From Paracoccaceae bacterium (GTDB lineage Bacteria > Pseudomonadota > Alphaproteobacteria > Rhodobacterales > Rhodobacteraceae), in the NCBI GenBank assembly GCA_003567315.1, contig PWZT01000017.1, positions 1 to 64,000 on the forward strand: a DNA stretch of 64,000 nt, in the 5' to 3' direction. Below are positions 9,403 to 19,886 of the stretch, piece after piece (position 1 is the stretch's first letter; each line of letters opens with the position of its first letter). The notes beneath the pieces were generated by a model, which saw only the letters and a list, made by a program, of their open reading frames with translations, did no database searches and was not told the origin of the DNA. The position numbers were made by a program, and so were the translations under genes.

Positions 9403-10260
9403 ATGCGCCACCCCGTTTTTTTTGCGCTGCTTCTTGGCAGCGCGCACCTGCTTGCAGGATGCGAAGACAGCAGCGAGGCGAGTGTCAGCCGGGCAATCGA
9501 CAGTGTCACAAGTGTCGATCGGCAGAACCTTGCGGAGTTGATGTTATCTGCCGGAAGTCCGGATGAGGCCGTTTCTTATTTCAGCGCGGAGGTCGACTCT
9601 GACCCGACCAATGTCCAAAATCTTCGCGGGCTCGCAAAATCTCTGGTGCGTGCACGTCGTGTCTCCGAGGCGATCCCCGTTTGGCGCGACGTGATAGCGC
9701 ATCCCGAGGCTGAGCTCGATGACCGTGTCATGCTCGCCGATGCCCAAATCCGGACGAATGATTGGGAAGCAGCCGAGCAGACTCTCAATGCAATTCCGCC
9801 CACACATGAAACATTCGACCGCTACCGGCTGGAAGCGATGATCGCGGATAGCAAGGAGCAATGGGATCGCGCAGATCATTTTTATGAAACAGCCGCAGGC
9901 CTGACAACACGCCCCTCGGGTGTCTTTAATAACTGGGGTTTCTCCAAACTCACCCGCGGGAATTCCCGCGACGCGGAACGCATGTTCATGGAGGCGCTGA
10001 AACACGATCCCGACCTGTTCACGGCAAAGAACAACCTTGCGCTGGCGCGCGCTGACCAGGGAAATTACAGTCTGCCTTTGGTCAGGATGAACCAGCAAGA
10101 GCGCGCAAAGTTGCTGTATACCATGGCGATCGCTGCCGTTCGCAAGGGCGACACAACGATCGGCCGGACCTTGCTGGAGGAAGCGATCGATACGCACCCG
10201 CAGCATTATGATGAGGCCGTTCGCGCTCTGCGCGCATTCGACAGCGGGAGGACCGGATGA
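9403..10260 (+). CDS. Second TPR lipoprotein of the Tad locus
   Basis: This 285-residue protein has a lipoprotein signal ending LAGC (Cys20) and several TPR-like repeats between about residues 45 and 215 (for example NVQNLRGLAKSLVRARRVSE and FNNWGFSKLTRGNSRDAERM). It resembles TadD in design but is longer. Its role is probably pilotin- or scaffold-like for the secretin, inferred from position. It lies 21 bases after tadD and overlaps the prepilin peptidase gene by up to four bases. Confidence 0.78.
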   Translation: MRHPVFFALLLGSAHLLAGCEDSSEASVSRAIDSVTSVDRQNLAELMLSAGSPDEAVSYFSAEVDSDPTNVQNLRGLAKSLVRARRVSEAIPVWRDVIAHPEAELDDRVMLADAQIRTNDWEAAEQTLNAIPPTHETFDRYRLEAMIADSKEQWDRADHFYETAAGLTTRPSGVFNNWGFSKLTRGNSRDAERMFMEALKHDPDLFTAKNNLALARADQGNYSLPLVRMNQQERAKLLYTMAIAAVRKGDTTIGRTLLEEAIDTHPQHYDEAVRALRAFDSGRTG

Positions 10261-10763
10261 TGATGATGTCGGCACATACTGCAATCTGGTTCTTGCCATT
10301 CGTGACACCAATTGCCCTATGGGTCGCGTGGAGTGACATGAAATGGATGAAGATCCATAACTATGCTGTTCTCGCCCTGGTCGCCGTTTACATCCTGATC
10401 GGCTTGATGGTGCTCCCGTTTCAGGCATGGTTATGGGGATGGGCGAGCCTTGCGGTTGTACTCGTTGTCGGCTTCGTCTTGGCAAATGTCGGGCTCCTGG
10501 GCGCGGGAGATGCAAAATTCGCCGCAGCGATGGCACCCTTCATCGCGCTGGGCGATCTGAGCCTTTTCCTGATGCTTTTGGCCAGCGTCACGATCGTGAG
10601 CTTTGTGGCACACCGAGTTGCAAGACGGACTGCGCTGGTCCAAGGACTAGCGCCTGGTTGGGAGAGCTGGCACAGACGGGAATTCCCGATGGGTCTGGCC
10701 TTGGGGCCGAGCCTCCTGTTCTATTTATGTCTCGCAACGATCTACGGCACGGCCGCCTCTTAA
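10257..10763 (+). CDS. cpaA: Prepilin peptidase CpaA/TadV
   Basis: This is a 168-residue (or slightly shorter) membrane aspartic protease of the type IV prepilin peptidase family, which would process Flp pilin and pseudopilins. The two catalytic aspartates are visible as AWSDMKWMKIHN (Asp near residue 25) and the GxGD motif GAGDAKFA. Six membrane segments fit the family. Four consecutive in-frame ATG codons occur at 10257-10268; the GGGAGG site at 10246-10251 favours 10260. It overlaps the preceding gene, giving coupling. Confidence 0.9.
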   Translation: MMMMSAHTAIWFLPFVTPIALWVAWSDMKWMKIHNYAVLALVAVYILIGLMVLPFQAWLWGWASLAVVLVVGFVLANVGLLGAGDAKFAAAMAPFIALGDLSLFLMLLASVTIVSFVAHRVARRTALVQGLAPGWESWHRREFPMGLALGPSLLFYLCLATIYGTAAS

Positions 10764-10807
10764 TCGCCAGACAAGGCGCATCACTCCAGCTTGATGAAGG
10801 TCATTGA

Positions 10808-12118
10808 ATGAACGTCCATGTTCCGCAGATTGTTGCCCCGGCGCCTATCCGCAGTTTGAGTGCAGCGGGGCTTTCGACTGTCTTGATGCGCGACATCCTG
10901 CTCAAAACGATGTTTCGCATGTCGCTGTCGAAGGTAAGTGACATTGCCAATAATATCTGCATGCCGATTCCGCAGACAATCGAACTCATTGATATGGCGC
11001 GTGCCGAACAGTTGATCGAGGCGAGCGTGAATCCCGAGGGTGAGATGAGCTCGGTAGCTAGCTTTCAGCTCACCTCATCGGGCAAGGCACGGGCCATGGA
11101 CGCGCTCGCGCAATCCGAATATTACGGACCTATGCCCGTCCCGCTGGAGGCTTACACAAGGCAGGTGCGGCAACAATCGATCAGCGACATCAAGATCAAG
11201 CGACGGCAATTGCAGATTGCAATGGGTGATATGATCTTGCCCCCAACGCTGATCGACAGCCTTGGCCCGGCGGTCAATTCGGGTCGCTCCATTTTGTTGT
11301 ATGGTCCACCCGGAAACGGAAAATCATCCATATCCAATGGTATTCGCGCAGCCATGGGGGATCGTATATACGTGCCGCGCGCCATCGAACATGCCGGTCA
11401 GGTCATCAGCGTGTACGACCCGATCATCCACAAGATCATGGAGCGCTCAGATGACAATCCGAACCTTCTGCGCCAAACCGGAGATCGGTTCGACAACCGA
11501 TACGTCTATTGCGAACGCCCGACCGTGATGACAGGTGGCGAGCTCACCCTGGACATGCTGGACCTCAAATTCAACCCGGTCTCACGTACGTACCAGGCAT
11601 CCTTGCAATTCAAGGCCATGGGTGGCGTCTTCATCATCGATGACCTCGGCCGTCAGGAGGAGCCACCGCAAGCGATCGTAAACCGGTGGATCGTGCCGAT
11701 GGAAAAGAATTATGACATCCTGTCACTGCAGTCGGGCGAGAAATTTGTGGTGCCATTCGATACCTTGGTCATTTTCTCGACGAATTACCACCCGAATGAG
11801 ATTTTCGACCAAGCCGCCTTGCGCCGGATTTTCTACAAGATAAAGATCGACGGCCCGAGCCAGAAGGATTTCCTGAAGATTTTCGCACTGGTGGCAAAGA
11901 AACGCCAGATGCCGCTCGATGAGGACAGCGTGATCCACCTGATCACCCGCAAATACCCCACTATCAACAATGCGTTTGCGAATTATCAGCCCGTCTTTCT
12001 CATCGACCAGATGAGCGAGATCTGTGAGTTTGAAGGCAAGCCGCGCCATATGTCGCCCGAACTGATCGACAGGGCTTGGCGCAACATGTTCGTCGAGATG
12101 GAGCAGATCGCCCGCTGA
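10808..12118 (+). CDS. Winged-helix AAA+ ATPase linked to the Tad locus, function unknown
   Basis: This is a 436-residue protein of unknown function. Residues about 20-105 look like a winged helix: predicted helices around KVSDIANNICMPIPQTIELI, then a wing/helix FQLTSSGKARAMDAL typical of wHTH proteins. The AAA+ module has Walker A GPPGNGKSS (166-174), Walker B VFIIDDL (274-280), a sensor-1-like IFSTN (322-326) and paired arginines ALRRIF (339-340) as a possible arginine finger. No sigma-54 GAFTGA loop is present. It follows cpaA by 44 bases on the same strand, with GAAGG upstream, and seems to be the last gene of the pilus transcription unit. A regulatory or assembly role in pilus biogenesis is only an inference from position. 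Confidence 0.75.
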   Translation: MNVHVPQIVAPAPIRSLSAAGLSTVLMRDILLKTMFRMSLSKVSDIANNICMPIPQTIELIDMARAEQLIEASVNPEGEMSSVASFQLTSSGKARAMDALAQSEYYGPMPVPLEAYTRQVRQQSISDIKIKRRQLQIAMGDMILPPTLIDSLGPAVNSGRSILLYGPPGNGKSSISNGIRAAMGDRIYVPRAIEHAGQVISVYDPIIHKIMERSDDNPNLLRQTGDRFDNRYVYCERPTVMTGGELTLDMLDLKFNPVSRTYQASLQFKAMGGVFIIDDLGRQEEPPQAIVNRWIVPMEKNYDILSLQSGEKFVVPFDTLVIFSTNYHPNEIFDQAALRRIFYKIKIDGPSQKDFLKIFALVAKKRQMPLDEDSVIHLITRKYPTINNAFANYQPVFLIDQMSEICEFEGKPRHMSPELIDRAWRNMFVEMEQIAR

Positions 12119-12121
12119 ATA

Positions 12122-12622
12122 TCATTCGATCTCTGCGGCGCGCGCTTCGATCACGTCAAATGGCACTCCCGGCTCGGCCTTGGCGCAGCGAATCACCAGT
12201 GATGTCTTGACCGTGATAACATTATCGGCCGCGAGCAACTCCTCGGTCAGAAAGCGCTGGAAGCTCGATAGATCAGGAGCCACGCATTTCAGGATGAAAT
12301 CGATCTCACCATTGAGCATGTGGCACTCGCGGACCAAAGGCCAGTCGCGGCAGCGCTGCTCGAAGCGAGCGAGATCCGCTTCAGCCTGCGAGTTGAGCCC
12401 TACCATCGCGAAGACCTGCACCTCGAAGCCAAGATCGCGCGCATTGACGCGCGCATGGTAGCCACGGATAAACCCGGCATCTTCGAGCGCACGGACGCGC
12501 CGAAGGCAGGGCGGCGCCGAAATTCCCACGCGTCGCGCGAGTTCAACATTCGTCATCCGACCATCTGTTTGCAATTCTGCAAGGATCTTGCGATCAATCG
12601 GATCAAGCTTTCCGCCCGACAT
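12122..12622 (-). CDS. Lrp/AsnC family transcriptional regulator
   Basis: This 166-residue regulator has an N-terminal AsnC-type helix-turn-helix (LDPIDRKILAELQTDGRMTN, then VELARRVGISAPPCLRRVRA) and a C-terminal RAM ligand-binding domain (about residues 70-150, with HMLNGEIDFILK). The start at 12622 is preferred over 12628 because GGAGG lies six bases upstream of it and directly abuts the other. The gene is divergent from trxB, and operator-like repeats lie between them, so it may regulate itself and trxB. The ligand is unknown. It is convergent with the AAA+ gene, with a 3-base gap. Confidence 0.9.
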   Translation of the reverse strand: MSGGKLDPIDRKILAELQTDGRMTNVELARRVGISAPPCLRRVRALEDAGFIRGYHARVNARDLGFEVQVFAMVGLNSQAEADLARFEQRCRDWPLVRECHMLNGEIDFILKCVAPDLSSFQRFLTEELLAADNVITVKTSLVIRCAKAEPGVPFDVIEARAAEIE

Positions 12623-12641
12623 GCCCATCCTCCATTTTTGA

Positions 12642-14185
<1,544 letters not shown>

Positions 14186-14235
14186 TGCCACCTCATCTGT
14201 CTGGTATTGCGACGGATAGTCCTTATATAGCGGGC

Positions 14236-14961
14236 ATGAAGAAATATCTTACGGCGTTGTTTTTCCTGATGCCAACACCTGTCTTGGCCGATTGCGTGGT
14301 CTTGCTGCACGGGCTCGCGCGCTCGGAGCATTCCATGCTGGTCATGGAAGAGACGTTGCGGCTGCATGGCTATGAAGTGGTCAATCATGGCTATCCGTCG
14401 CGCGCCGCACCGATCAGAGAGTTGTTGGACCATGTCGGTACGGCAGTTTCGAACTGCCCGGAAGGGCGCGTGCATTTTGTGACGCATTCGATGGGCGGCA
14501 TTCTGGCGCGGGGCTGGCTGGCACGCCACCGGCCGGATGAGATGGGGCGCGTGGTTATGATGGCGCCGCCCAATCACGGCTCTGAATTGGTGGATTTCTT
14601 CTCGGATATCGAGGCGTTTTCCTGGATAAACGGTCCGGCCGGGCTGGAACTGGGCACGCGCAAGGATGCCACCCCGAATGTTCTGCCGGATTTTGCTGAT
14701 TACCAACTCGGCATCATCGCGGGGGATCTGTCGCTCAACCCGCTGACCTCGGCGCTGATCGAGGGCGATGACGATGGCAAGGTTTCGGTCGAGAGCACCA
14801 AGCTAGACGGGATGACCGATCACATTGTCCTACCCGTTTCACATACATTCATGATGAATAATCCGATGGTCATGGCCCAGACCGTTGAGTTTCTGCGGCA
14901 CGGGGTGTTCGATCACGGCATGACCTTCGGGAATGCGCTGCGCAAACTTGCCAATCCCTGA
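14236..14961 (+). CDS. Secreted alpha/beta-hydrolase (lipase/PGAP1-like)
   Basis: This 241-residue alpha/beta-hydrolase has an N-terminal signal peptide (residues 1-18, ending VLAD), so it is probably periplasmic. [11 protein letters not shown] is the oxyanion-hole strand, and THSMGG carries the nucleophile serine in a lipase-like elbow. A late Asp and the His in SHTFMMNN can complete a triad. The first-listed in-frame codon at 14179 is rejected because 14236 gives a clean signal peptide. It is transcribed toward ruvB and is otherwise unlinked to its neighbours. The substrate is unknown. Confidence 0.8.
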   Translation: MKKYLTALFFLMPTPVLADCVVLLHGLARSEHSMLVMEETLRLHGYEVVNHGYPSRAAPIRELLDHVGTAVSNCPEGRVHFVTHSMGGILARGWLARHRPDEMGRVVMMAPPNHGSELVDFFSDIEAFSWINGPAGLELGTRKDATPNVLPDFADYQLGIIAGDLSLNPLTSALIEGDDDGKVSVESTKLDGMTDHIVLPVSHTFMMNNPMVMAQTVEFLRHGVFDHGMTFGNALRKLANP

Positions 14962-14967
14962 GCCGTG

Positions 14968-16005
14968 CTACCCCTCGAATAATCGCGCCTGCGCTGGTGG
15001 CGCAGGGGCGGGAAGCCCCAGATGCGCCCAGGCTTTTGCGGCCAGCATCCGCCCGCGTGGCGTGCGCGCGATCAGGCCTTGTTGCAACAGGAAGGGCTCG
15101 ATAACTTCCTCGATCGCGTCGCGCGACTCGGACAACGCGGCGGCAATCGTCTCCACGCCGACCGGGCCACCGCCGTAATTCTCAGCAAGCAGCGTCAGAT
15201 AGCGCCGGTCGGCCCCGTCCAGCCCCAGATGATCGACCCCCAGCCGCGTGAGTGCACTATCGGCCAGCGCCTGTGTCAGCCGCCCATCGCCCTCCACCAA
15301 AGCGAAATCGACCACGCGCCGCAAAAGCCTGCCTGCGATGCGTGGAGTACCCCGCGCGCGCCGCGCGATTTCGCGCACGCCATCTTCCTCGCCCTTGACG
15401 CCCAGAAGCCGCGCACCGCGCGACACGATCTGACACAACTCGCTCTCGGTATAGAATTGCAGCCGGGTGGGAATGCCGAAACGGTCGCGCAGCGGCGTGG
15501 TCAGAAGCCCCAGCCGAGTGGTGGCGCCGACCAGAGTGAAAGGCTGAAGCTCGATGCGCACAGTGCGCGCGGCCGGGCCCTCGCCGATCACCAGGTCAAG
15601 CTGGAAATCCTCCATCGCCGGGTAGAGCACTTCCTCGACAGCAGGGTTGAGCCTATGGATCTCGTCGATGAACAACACATCGCGGGCTTCTAGATTGGTC
15701 AGGATAGCTGCCAGATCGCCAGCCTTGGCCAGAACCGGCCCCGAGGTCATCCGAAATCCGACACCCAATTCTCGCGCCATGATCTGCGCAAGCGTGGTTT
15801 TGCCAAGCCCGGGCGGGCCATAGAACAAGGTGTGGTCCATCGCCTCGCCGCGCATCCGGGCGGATTGGATGAAGACGCGCAAATTCGCGCGTGCCTCTTG
15901 TTGGCCGATGAATTCATCGAGCCCCTGCGGGCGTAACGCGCGGTCGAGTTCCGGGCTGTCTTCGGGCAGATCATCGCCCCGCAGGCTGGGATCGGGCGTG
16001 CTCAT
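14968..16005 (-). CDS. ruvB: Holliday junction branch migration helicase RuvB
   Basis: This 345-residue AAA+ motor drives branch migration with RuvA. It shows Walker [10 protein letters not shown] (63-71), Walker [12 protein letters not shown], sensor [18 protein letters not shown] and a C-terminal winged helix ending with [17 protein letters not shown]. The length is typical. It is the last gene of a ruvC-ruvA-ruvB operon, four bases after ruvA. Confidence 0.97.
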   Translation of the reverse strand: MSTPDPSLRGDDLPEDSPELDRALRPQGLDEFIGQQEARANLRVFIQSARMRGEAMDHTLFYGPPGLGKTTLAQIMARELGVGFRMTSGPVLAKAGDLAAILTNLEARDVLFIDEIHRLNPAVEEVLYPAMEDFQLDLVIGEGPAARTVRIELQPFTLVGATTRLGLLTTPLRDRFGIPTRLQFYTESELCQIVSRGARLLGVKGEEDGVREIARRARGTPRIAGRLLRRVVDFALVEGDGRLTQALADSALTRLGVDHLGLDGADRRYLTLLAENYGGGPVGVETIAAALSESRDAIEEVIEPFLLQQGLIARTPRGRMLAAKAWAHLGLPAPAPPAQARLFEG

Positions 16006-16009
16006 CTGA

Positions 16010-16672
16010 TCAGTCTTTCGGTGCCAGCAGGCGCAGCGCCATGCGGATCAGGGCGGGCGTGTCAGCCTCGGGTGCGGTGGCCTGTGCCTCTGCCACGGCG
16101 CGCGCAGCGTCTGAGGGGCCGTAGCCGAGATTCGCCAAGGCCGACATGGCGTCAGCGGTCGCCGTTGTGGGGGGTGGCGATGCGATTTTGCCCGGAGCAG
16201 TGGGCGCCGCAGCGTGGGTGGCGGATACAGGGGCCGCCGTATCCGGCGCAGTCTCGGGTACTGACATCAGGGCAGGGGCCTTGTCTTTCAGCTCATTGGC
16301 GATGCGCTGCGCGAGCTTCGGCCCGACGCCGGGTGCTTTGCGCAGAGCGTTTCCATCGCCCAGAGCGATGGCGCGCGAAACACCATCGGCACCAAGCGCG
16401 CCCAAGATCGCAAGCGAGGCTTTTGCACCGACGCCCTGAACCGAAGTCAGGACGCGATGCCATTCCTTTTCGAGCAGCGTGGGGAAGCCGAATAGCTGCA
16501 TCAGATCCTCGCGCACGACCAGTTCGGTGTAAAGCGCAGCCACTTCGCCGCGCGCTGGCAGTTGCGCGAGTGTGCGCTCCGAAACAAGCACGATATAGCC
16601 TACCCCGCGCACATCTAGCAACACGTGATCCGGGCCGCGCATATCCACTACACCTGTCAACTTGCCGATCAT
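16010..16672 (-). CDS. ruvA: Holliday junction DNA-binding protein RuvA
   Basis: This 220-residue protein binds four-way junctions as a tetramer and recruits RuvB. It has an OB domain ([10 protein letters not shown], residues 1-65), helix-hairpin-helix motifs ([17 protein letters not shown] and [16 protein letters not shown]), an Ala/Pro/Thr-rich linker (about 140-175) longer than in E. coli, and the domain III that contacts RuvB ([16 protein letters not shown]). The start at 16672 overlaps the ruvC stop by four bases; the much longer upstream frame is antisense-free but shadows ruvC. Confidence 0.95.
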   Translation of the reverse strand: MIGKLTGVVDMRGPDHVLLDVRGVGYIVLVSERTLAQLPARGEVAALYTELVVREDLMQLFGFPTLLEKEWHRVLTSVQGVGAKASLAILGALGADGVSRAIALGDGNALRKAPGVGPKLAQRIANELKDKAPALMSVPETAPDTAAPVSATHAAAPTAPGKIASPPPTTATADAMSALANLGYGPSDAARAVAEAQATAPEADTPALIRMALRLLAPKD

Positions 16673-17172
16673 GCGCGCGTGCCTGCAACGGCGAAGGCGC
16701 GTGCAGACTGGGCATGGAACGCATGACAGATCGCAATCGCCAGCGCATCTGCGGCGTCCGGCCCCGTTATCTGAACGCCGGGAAGTTGCATGCGCACCAT
16801 ATGCTCCACTTGCTCTTTGGCGGCCTTTCCTACGCCAACAACGGCTTTCTTGACAGCGTTGGGCGCGTATTCTCCCACTTCCAGCCCTGCTTGCGCGGGG
16901 ACCAGCAAGGCAATACCGCGGGCAGAGCCGAGTTTCAGAGTGGCGACGGCGTCCTTGTTCACGAAGGTCTGCTCCACAGCGGCAGCGACCGGGTGGAATT
17001 GCGTGAATACTGCGCTCAATTGTCGATGAAGTTCCAGCAGCCGGACAGCGAGGCTGCCGGCCGGGTCCGAATGGCACACCCCATTGGCCACATGCCGCAA
17101 GCGCATCCCATCTGCTTCGATCACCCCCCAGCCGAGATTGCGCAATCCCGGGTCGATACCAATCACGCGCAT
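16669..17172 (-). CDS. ruvC: Holliday junction resolvase RuvC
   Basis: This 167-residue endonuclease resolves Holliday junctions. The acidic catalytic residues are at Asp7 (VIGIDPGL), Glu67 (AAVEQTF), and Asp139/Asp142 ([11 protein letters not shown]), matching the E. coli pattern. The start at 17172 (MRVIGIDPG) is preferred; the 31 upstream residues in frame have no counterpart in the family. It is first in ruvCAB, coupled to ruvA by an overlapping stop/start. Confidence 0.96.
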   Translation of the reverse strand: MRVIGIDPGLRNLGWGVIEADGMRLRHVANGVCHSDPAGSLAVRLLELHRQLSAVFTQFHPVAAAVEQTFVNKDAVATLKLGSARGIALLVPAQAGLEVGEYAPNAVKKAVVGVGKAAKEQVEHMVRMQLPGVQITGPDAADALAIAICHAFHAQSARAFAVAGTRA

Positions 17173-17257
17173 CACTGCCTCTGATACTTTTCTGCTCTGG
17201 CTCCGGAATAGCACGAAAAGCGAACATCTGCCAAGCATTTCGAATTCAGGGAAATAG

Positions 17258-17272
17258 TTATTCACTTGTTAA
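17258..17272. promoter_or_regulatory. CtrA-like site (TTAT-N7-TTAA)
   Basis: TTAT and TTAA are separated by seven bases in the region between ruvC and the DUF1127 gene, one mismatch from the alphaproteobacterial CtrA consensus TTAA-N7-TTAA. The placement could serve either divergent gene. A single near-match is weak evidence. Confidence 0.25.
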
Positions 17273-17401
17273 CAAGCTATGCTCCGCCTGCATAAGGGGT
17301 TTGCGTTTTTTCGTTCTACTCGTGCAGATATTTTATGCGTATCTCCCGGACAGCCGCACATAATCGAGGCGGTTTGAAAATCTTACCCTGCGGAGACCAC
17401 C

Positions 17402-17611
17402 ATGACCTTTTATGCACAAAGCCGTTTGCACACGGAACAGGTGCTTGCCGGTTTCCAGGGCCTGTCGCTTGGCGCACTGATCGCCACCCTCAAGACCTGG
17501 AACGACGAACGCATCACTCGACGCAACCTGCACCGCTTGTCAGATCGCGAGCTTGACGATATCGGCCTGCGCCGTGACGAAATCGATCTTGTTGCCAAAG
17601 GCCTGCGCTGA
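17402..17611 (+). CDS. DUF1127 small protein
   Basis: This 69-residue protein ends in the DUF1127 (YjiS-like) motif: RRNLHRLSDRELDDIGLRR. These small Arg-rich proteins are abundant in Rhodobacterales and often respond to stress or phosphate; several have been tied to RNA turnover and phosphate or carbon metabolism. It is monocistronic: CGGAGA lies upstream and a terminator 33 bases after the stop. A possible CtrA-like site lies upstream. Its own job is unknown. Confidence 0.88.
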   Translation: MTFYAQSRLHTEQVLAGFQGLSLGALIATLKTWNDERITRRNLHRLSDRELDDIGLRRDEIDLVAKGLR

Positions 17612-17644
17612 CGCGACATCAACGCTGTCTGAGGAATGATTTCG

Positions 17645-17673
17645 AAGGCCGCTCCGCATTGGGCGGCCTTTTC
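17645..17673 (+). terminator. Intrinsic terminator after DUF1127 gene
   Basis: The inverted repeat AAGGCCGC (17645-17652) / GCGGCCTT (17663-17670) with a 10-base loop is followed by TT and C, giving four consecutive T. It starts 33 bases after the stop codon and before the convergent gene's stop at 17675. Confidence 0.7.
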
Positions 17674-17674
17674 G

Positions 17675-18133
17675 TCAATTGGTTGACGGGGCTGGAAACA
17701 GGCGCTCAGGTTCTGGTTGAGGCTCGGGCGCCGCTTCGGGTGCTGCCCCTGCCTCTTGCTGCGGTTCTGCGCGCGCAGGCCTGATGGAAATCTCCTGTAT
17801 ATCCCTGCGCGGCACGAAAGAACTCATGAAACCGGCAACCTTCGCGGACACGGGGTCAGGGCGAAGCGCGGTGCTGATGAGGGAGGCGTCGTCCCGCGTT
17901 TCCACATAGGGTTCGATAAGCCGAGCATAGCCTGCCTGGCCTTCATACGTCATGATGAACGCCTTGATCAGCATCAGGACAACCGCCATAACAACGGCAC
18001 TGGTCAAGAGTGACTTCATGACCATCAAATACCGCTTGCGCCGGAGCCTGCGCATATCCGGATCGTTCGCCATGTGTTTGCGCATCATTTCAAGACGTCG
18101 TTGCTCGAATTCGCACAGTTGTTCCGGTGTCAT
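17675..18133 (-). CDS. Hypothetical single-pass membrane protein
   Basis: I do not recognise this 152-residue protein. It has a charged N-terminal region with many Arg, Met and Lys (residues about 1-40, LRRKRYLMVMKSLL), one membrane helix (about 43-62, LTSAVVMAVVLMLIKAFIM), and a periplasm-side tail that ends in an acidic Pro/Ala/Glu-rich low-complexity stretch (about 120-150). It is downstream of prmA on the same strand but 116 bases away. It may be restricted to this bacterial group. Confidence 0.65.
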   Translation of the reverse strand: MTPEQLCEFEQRRLEMMRKHMANDPDMRRLRRKRYLMVMKSLLTSAVVMAVVLMLIKAFIMTYEGQAGYARLIEPYVETRDDASLISTALRPDPVSAKVAGFMSSFVPRRDIQEISIRPARAEPQQEAGAAPEAAPEPQPEPERLFPAPSTN

Positions 18134-18249
18134 CGCATAGCCTCACTGAAAAACCGATCACCAGCTATTGCCGGAAGTTAAATGGAAAACCCGGCAAAAC
18201 TGCGGCATCAATGCGGAGAATGCACCGATACCGATACTGTCGGATCAGC

Positions 18250-19116
18250 TCAGCGTTGAAGCGTCAGTGTTGTCCAATCACCGATATCTTCGCGATGATG
18301 AAGCACAAAGCCTGCGTCAAGATAGGCCGAGAGAACCTGTGCCGCCTGTTCGACCAGCAATCCCGAAAGGATCACGTAGCCGCCGCGTGCGACCTGTTGG
18401 CCCATCTCGGGCGCCAGATCGACAAGCGGACCCATGAGAATATTGGCGAATACCAGATCGAACGGGGCCGCCTCCTGCAACCGGGGATGATCAAAGCCGG
18501 TTGCCTCGAGACAGATCACGCGGCCCTCAAGTCCATTCGCGGCGATATTCGCCTGAGCGACTTCTACTGCGACCGCGTCGATATCACTGGCCAGCACGAC
18601 ATCCGGCCAGATTCGCGCCGCAGCCATCGCAAGAACGGCTGTCCCACAGCCGATATCCGCGACGTTTCTTCCCTGAAAGCCCTCGCTGTCCAGCCGGTCC
18701 AGCGCCTTGAGGCATCCAAGCGTCGTGCCATGATGACCTGTGCCGAAGGCCATCGAGGCCTCGATCAGCAGCCCGATCCTGTCGTCAGGCAGCTTGTCGG
18801 CATCATGGCTTCCATAAACGAAAAACCGCCCGGCCTCGACGGGTGCCAGATCGCGACGTACCTTGGCGACCCAGTCGATCTCGGGCAACTCCGAGACGAT
18901 GAAGGGCTGCGCGTCGAAGGCGCGCGCCAAGACCAGAAGCTCGATCTCGTCCGGTGCATCAGTGAAATACCCGCCTACCTCCCAGAGGTTCGAGCCATCC
19001 TCCATCTCGAACACGCCAACACCCATCGGCTCGGGCTCCATGTTCTCCATCGCTTCTGACAGCGCATAGGCCGCGTCGGAACTGGCGAGTTTGGTGATGG
19101 CCGTGAAAGTGGGCAT
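18250..19116 (-). CDS. prmA: Ribosomal protein L11 methyltransferase
   Basis: This 288-residue SAM-dependent methyltransferase modifies ribosomal protein L11. An N-terminal substrate-recognition domain (to about residue 105) precedes the methyltransferase core with MAFGTGHHGTT, the SAM-binding VADIGCGTAVLAMAAARI, and FANILMGPLVDLAPE containing the NxxxxP-like motif. The second core shows a glycine-rich loop as expected. Downstream of msrA on the same strand, with a 57-base gap. Confidence 0.93.
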   Translation of the reverse strand: MPTFTAITKLASSDAAYALSEAMENMEPEPMGVGVFEMEDGSNLWEVGGYFTDAPDEIELLVLARAFDAQPFIVSELPEIDWVAKVRRDLAPVEAGRFFVYGSHDADKLPDDRIGLLIEASMAFGTGHHGTTLGCLKALDRLDSEGFQGRNVADIGCGTAVLAMAAARIWPDVVLASDIDAVAVEVAQANIAANGLEGRVICLEATGFDHPRLQEAAPFDLVFANILMGPLVDLAPEMGQQVARGGYVILSGLLVEQAAQVLSAYLDAGFVLHHREDIGDWTTLTLQR

Positions 19117-19173
19117 GGGAGAGGCTTTCGCGTTTAGGATGCGCTGACGCGATAGCGGCCCGGTCTGGCCCGG

Positions 19174-19824
19174 TCAAGCTGTCAGGCCAATCGGGCAGGT
19201 GACACCAGTCCCCCCGATCCCGCAATAGCCTTGCGGGTTCTTGTGCAAATACTGCTGGTGATAATCCTCGGCGAAGTAGAACTCCGGCGCGGGCAGGATC
19301 TCGGTCGTGATCGCGCCATACCCTGCCGCGCGGAGACGCTCGGCATAGGCATCGCGGCTTGCTTCAGCGGTGGCTTTCTGGGCGTCCGAGTAGCAATATA
19401 TGCCCGAACGATATTGCGTGCCGCGATCATTGCCCTGCCGCATGCCCTGCGTCGGGTCATGGCCTTCCCAGAACTTTTGAAGCACCTCTTCATAGCTGAT
19501 CTTCGCAGGATCGAATATGATGCGCACAACTTCGTTATGCCCGGTCTTGCCCGAGCAGACTTCTTCATAGGTCGGGTTGGGCGTGAACCCACCCGCATAG
19601 CCCACCATGGTCAGCCACACACCCTCGGTCTGCCAGAAAATCCGCTCGACACCCCAGAAGCAGCCCATCCCGAACATGGCCTCTTCGATGCCCTCGGGCA
19701 CTTGGGATTTCAGCGGGCGGCCTGAAATCGCATGTGTCTCGGCTGTCGCTATCGGATCGGCGCGGCCCGGCAGCGCCTCTTGCGGGGTGATCATGCGCGT
19801 CTTGTCTGAGCCAAATCCAAACAT
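19174..19824 (-). CDS. msrA: Peptide methionine-S-sulfoxide reductase MsrA
   Basis: This 216-residue enzyme repairs oxidised methionine S-sulfoxide. The catalytic GCFWG holds Cys55, and the resolving cysteines near the C-terminus appear as Cys201 and Cys210 ([11 protein letters not shown]). The [20 protein letters not shown] substrate-site region is intact. There is no signal peptide, so the enzyme is cytoplasmic. AAGGAGAG gives the start at 19824. Confidence 0.95.
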   Translation of the reverse strand: MFGFGSDKTRMITPQEALPGRADPIATAETHAISGRPLKSQVPEGIEEAMFGMGCFWGVERIFWQTEGVWLTMVGYAGGFTPNPTYEEVCSGKTGHNEVVRIIFDPAKISYEEVLQKFWEGHDPTQGMRQGNDRGTQYRSGIYCYSDAQKATAEASRDAYAERLRAAGYGAITTEILPAPEFYFAEDYHQQYLHKNPQGYCGIGGTGVTCPIGLTA

Positions 19825-19886
19825 GGCATCTCTCCTTTGCAGGTTTCACCAACAGATAACCCCGAAGCCGACAGATGCAACAATAC

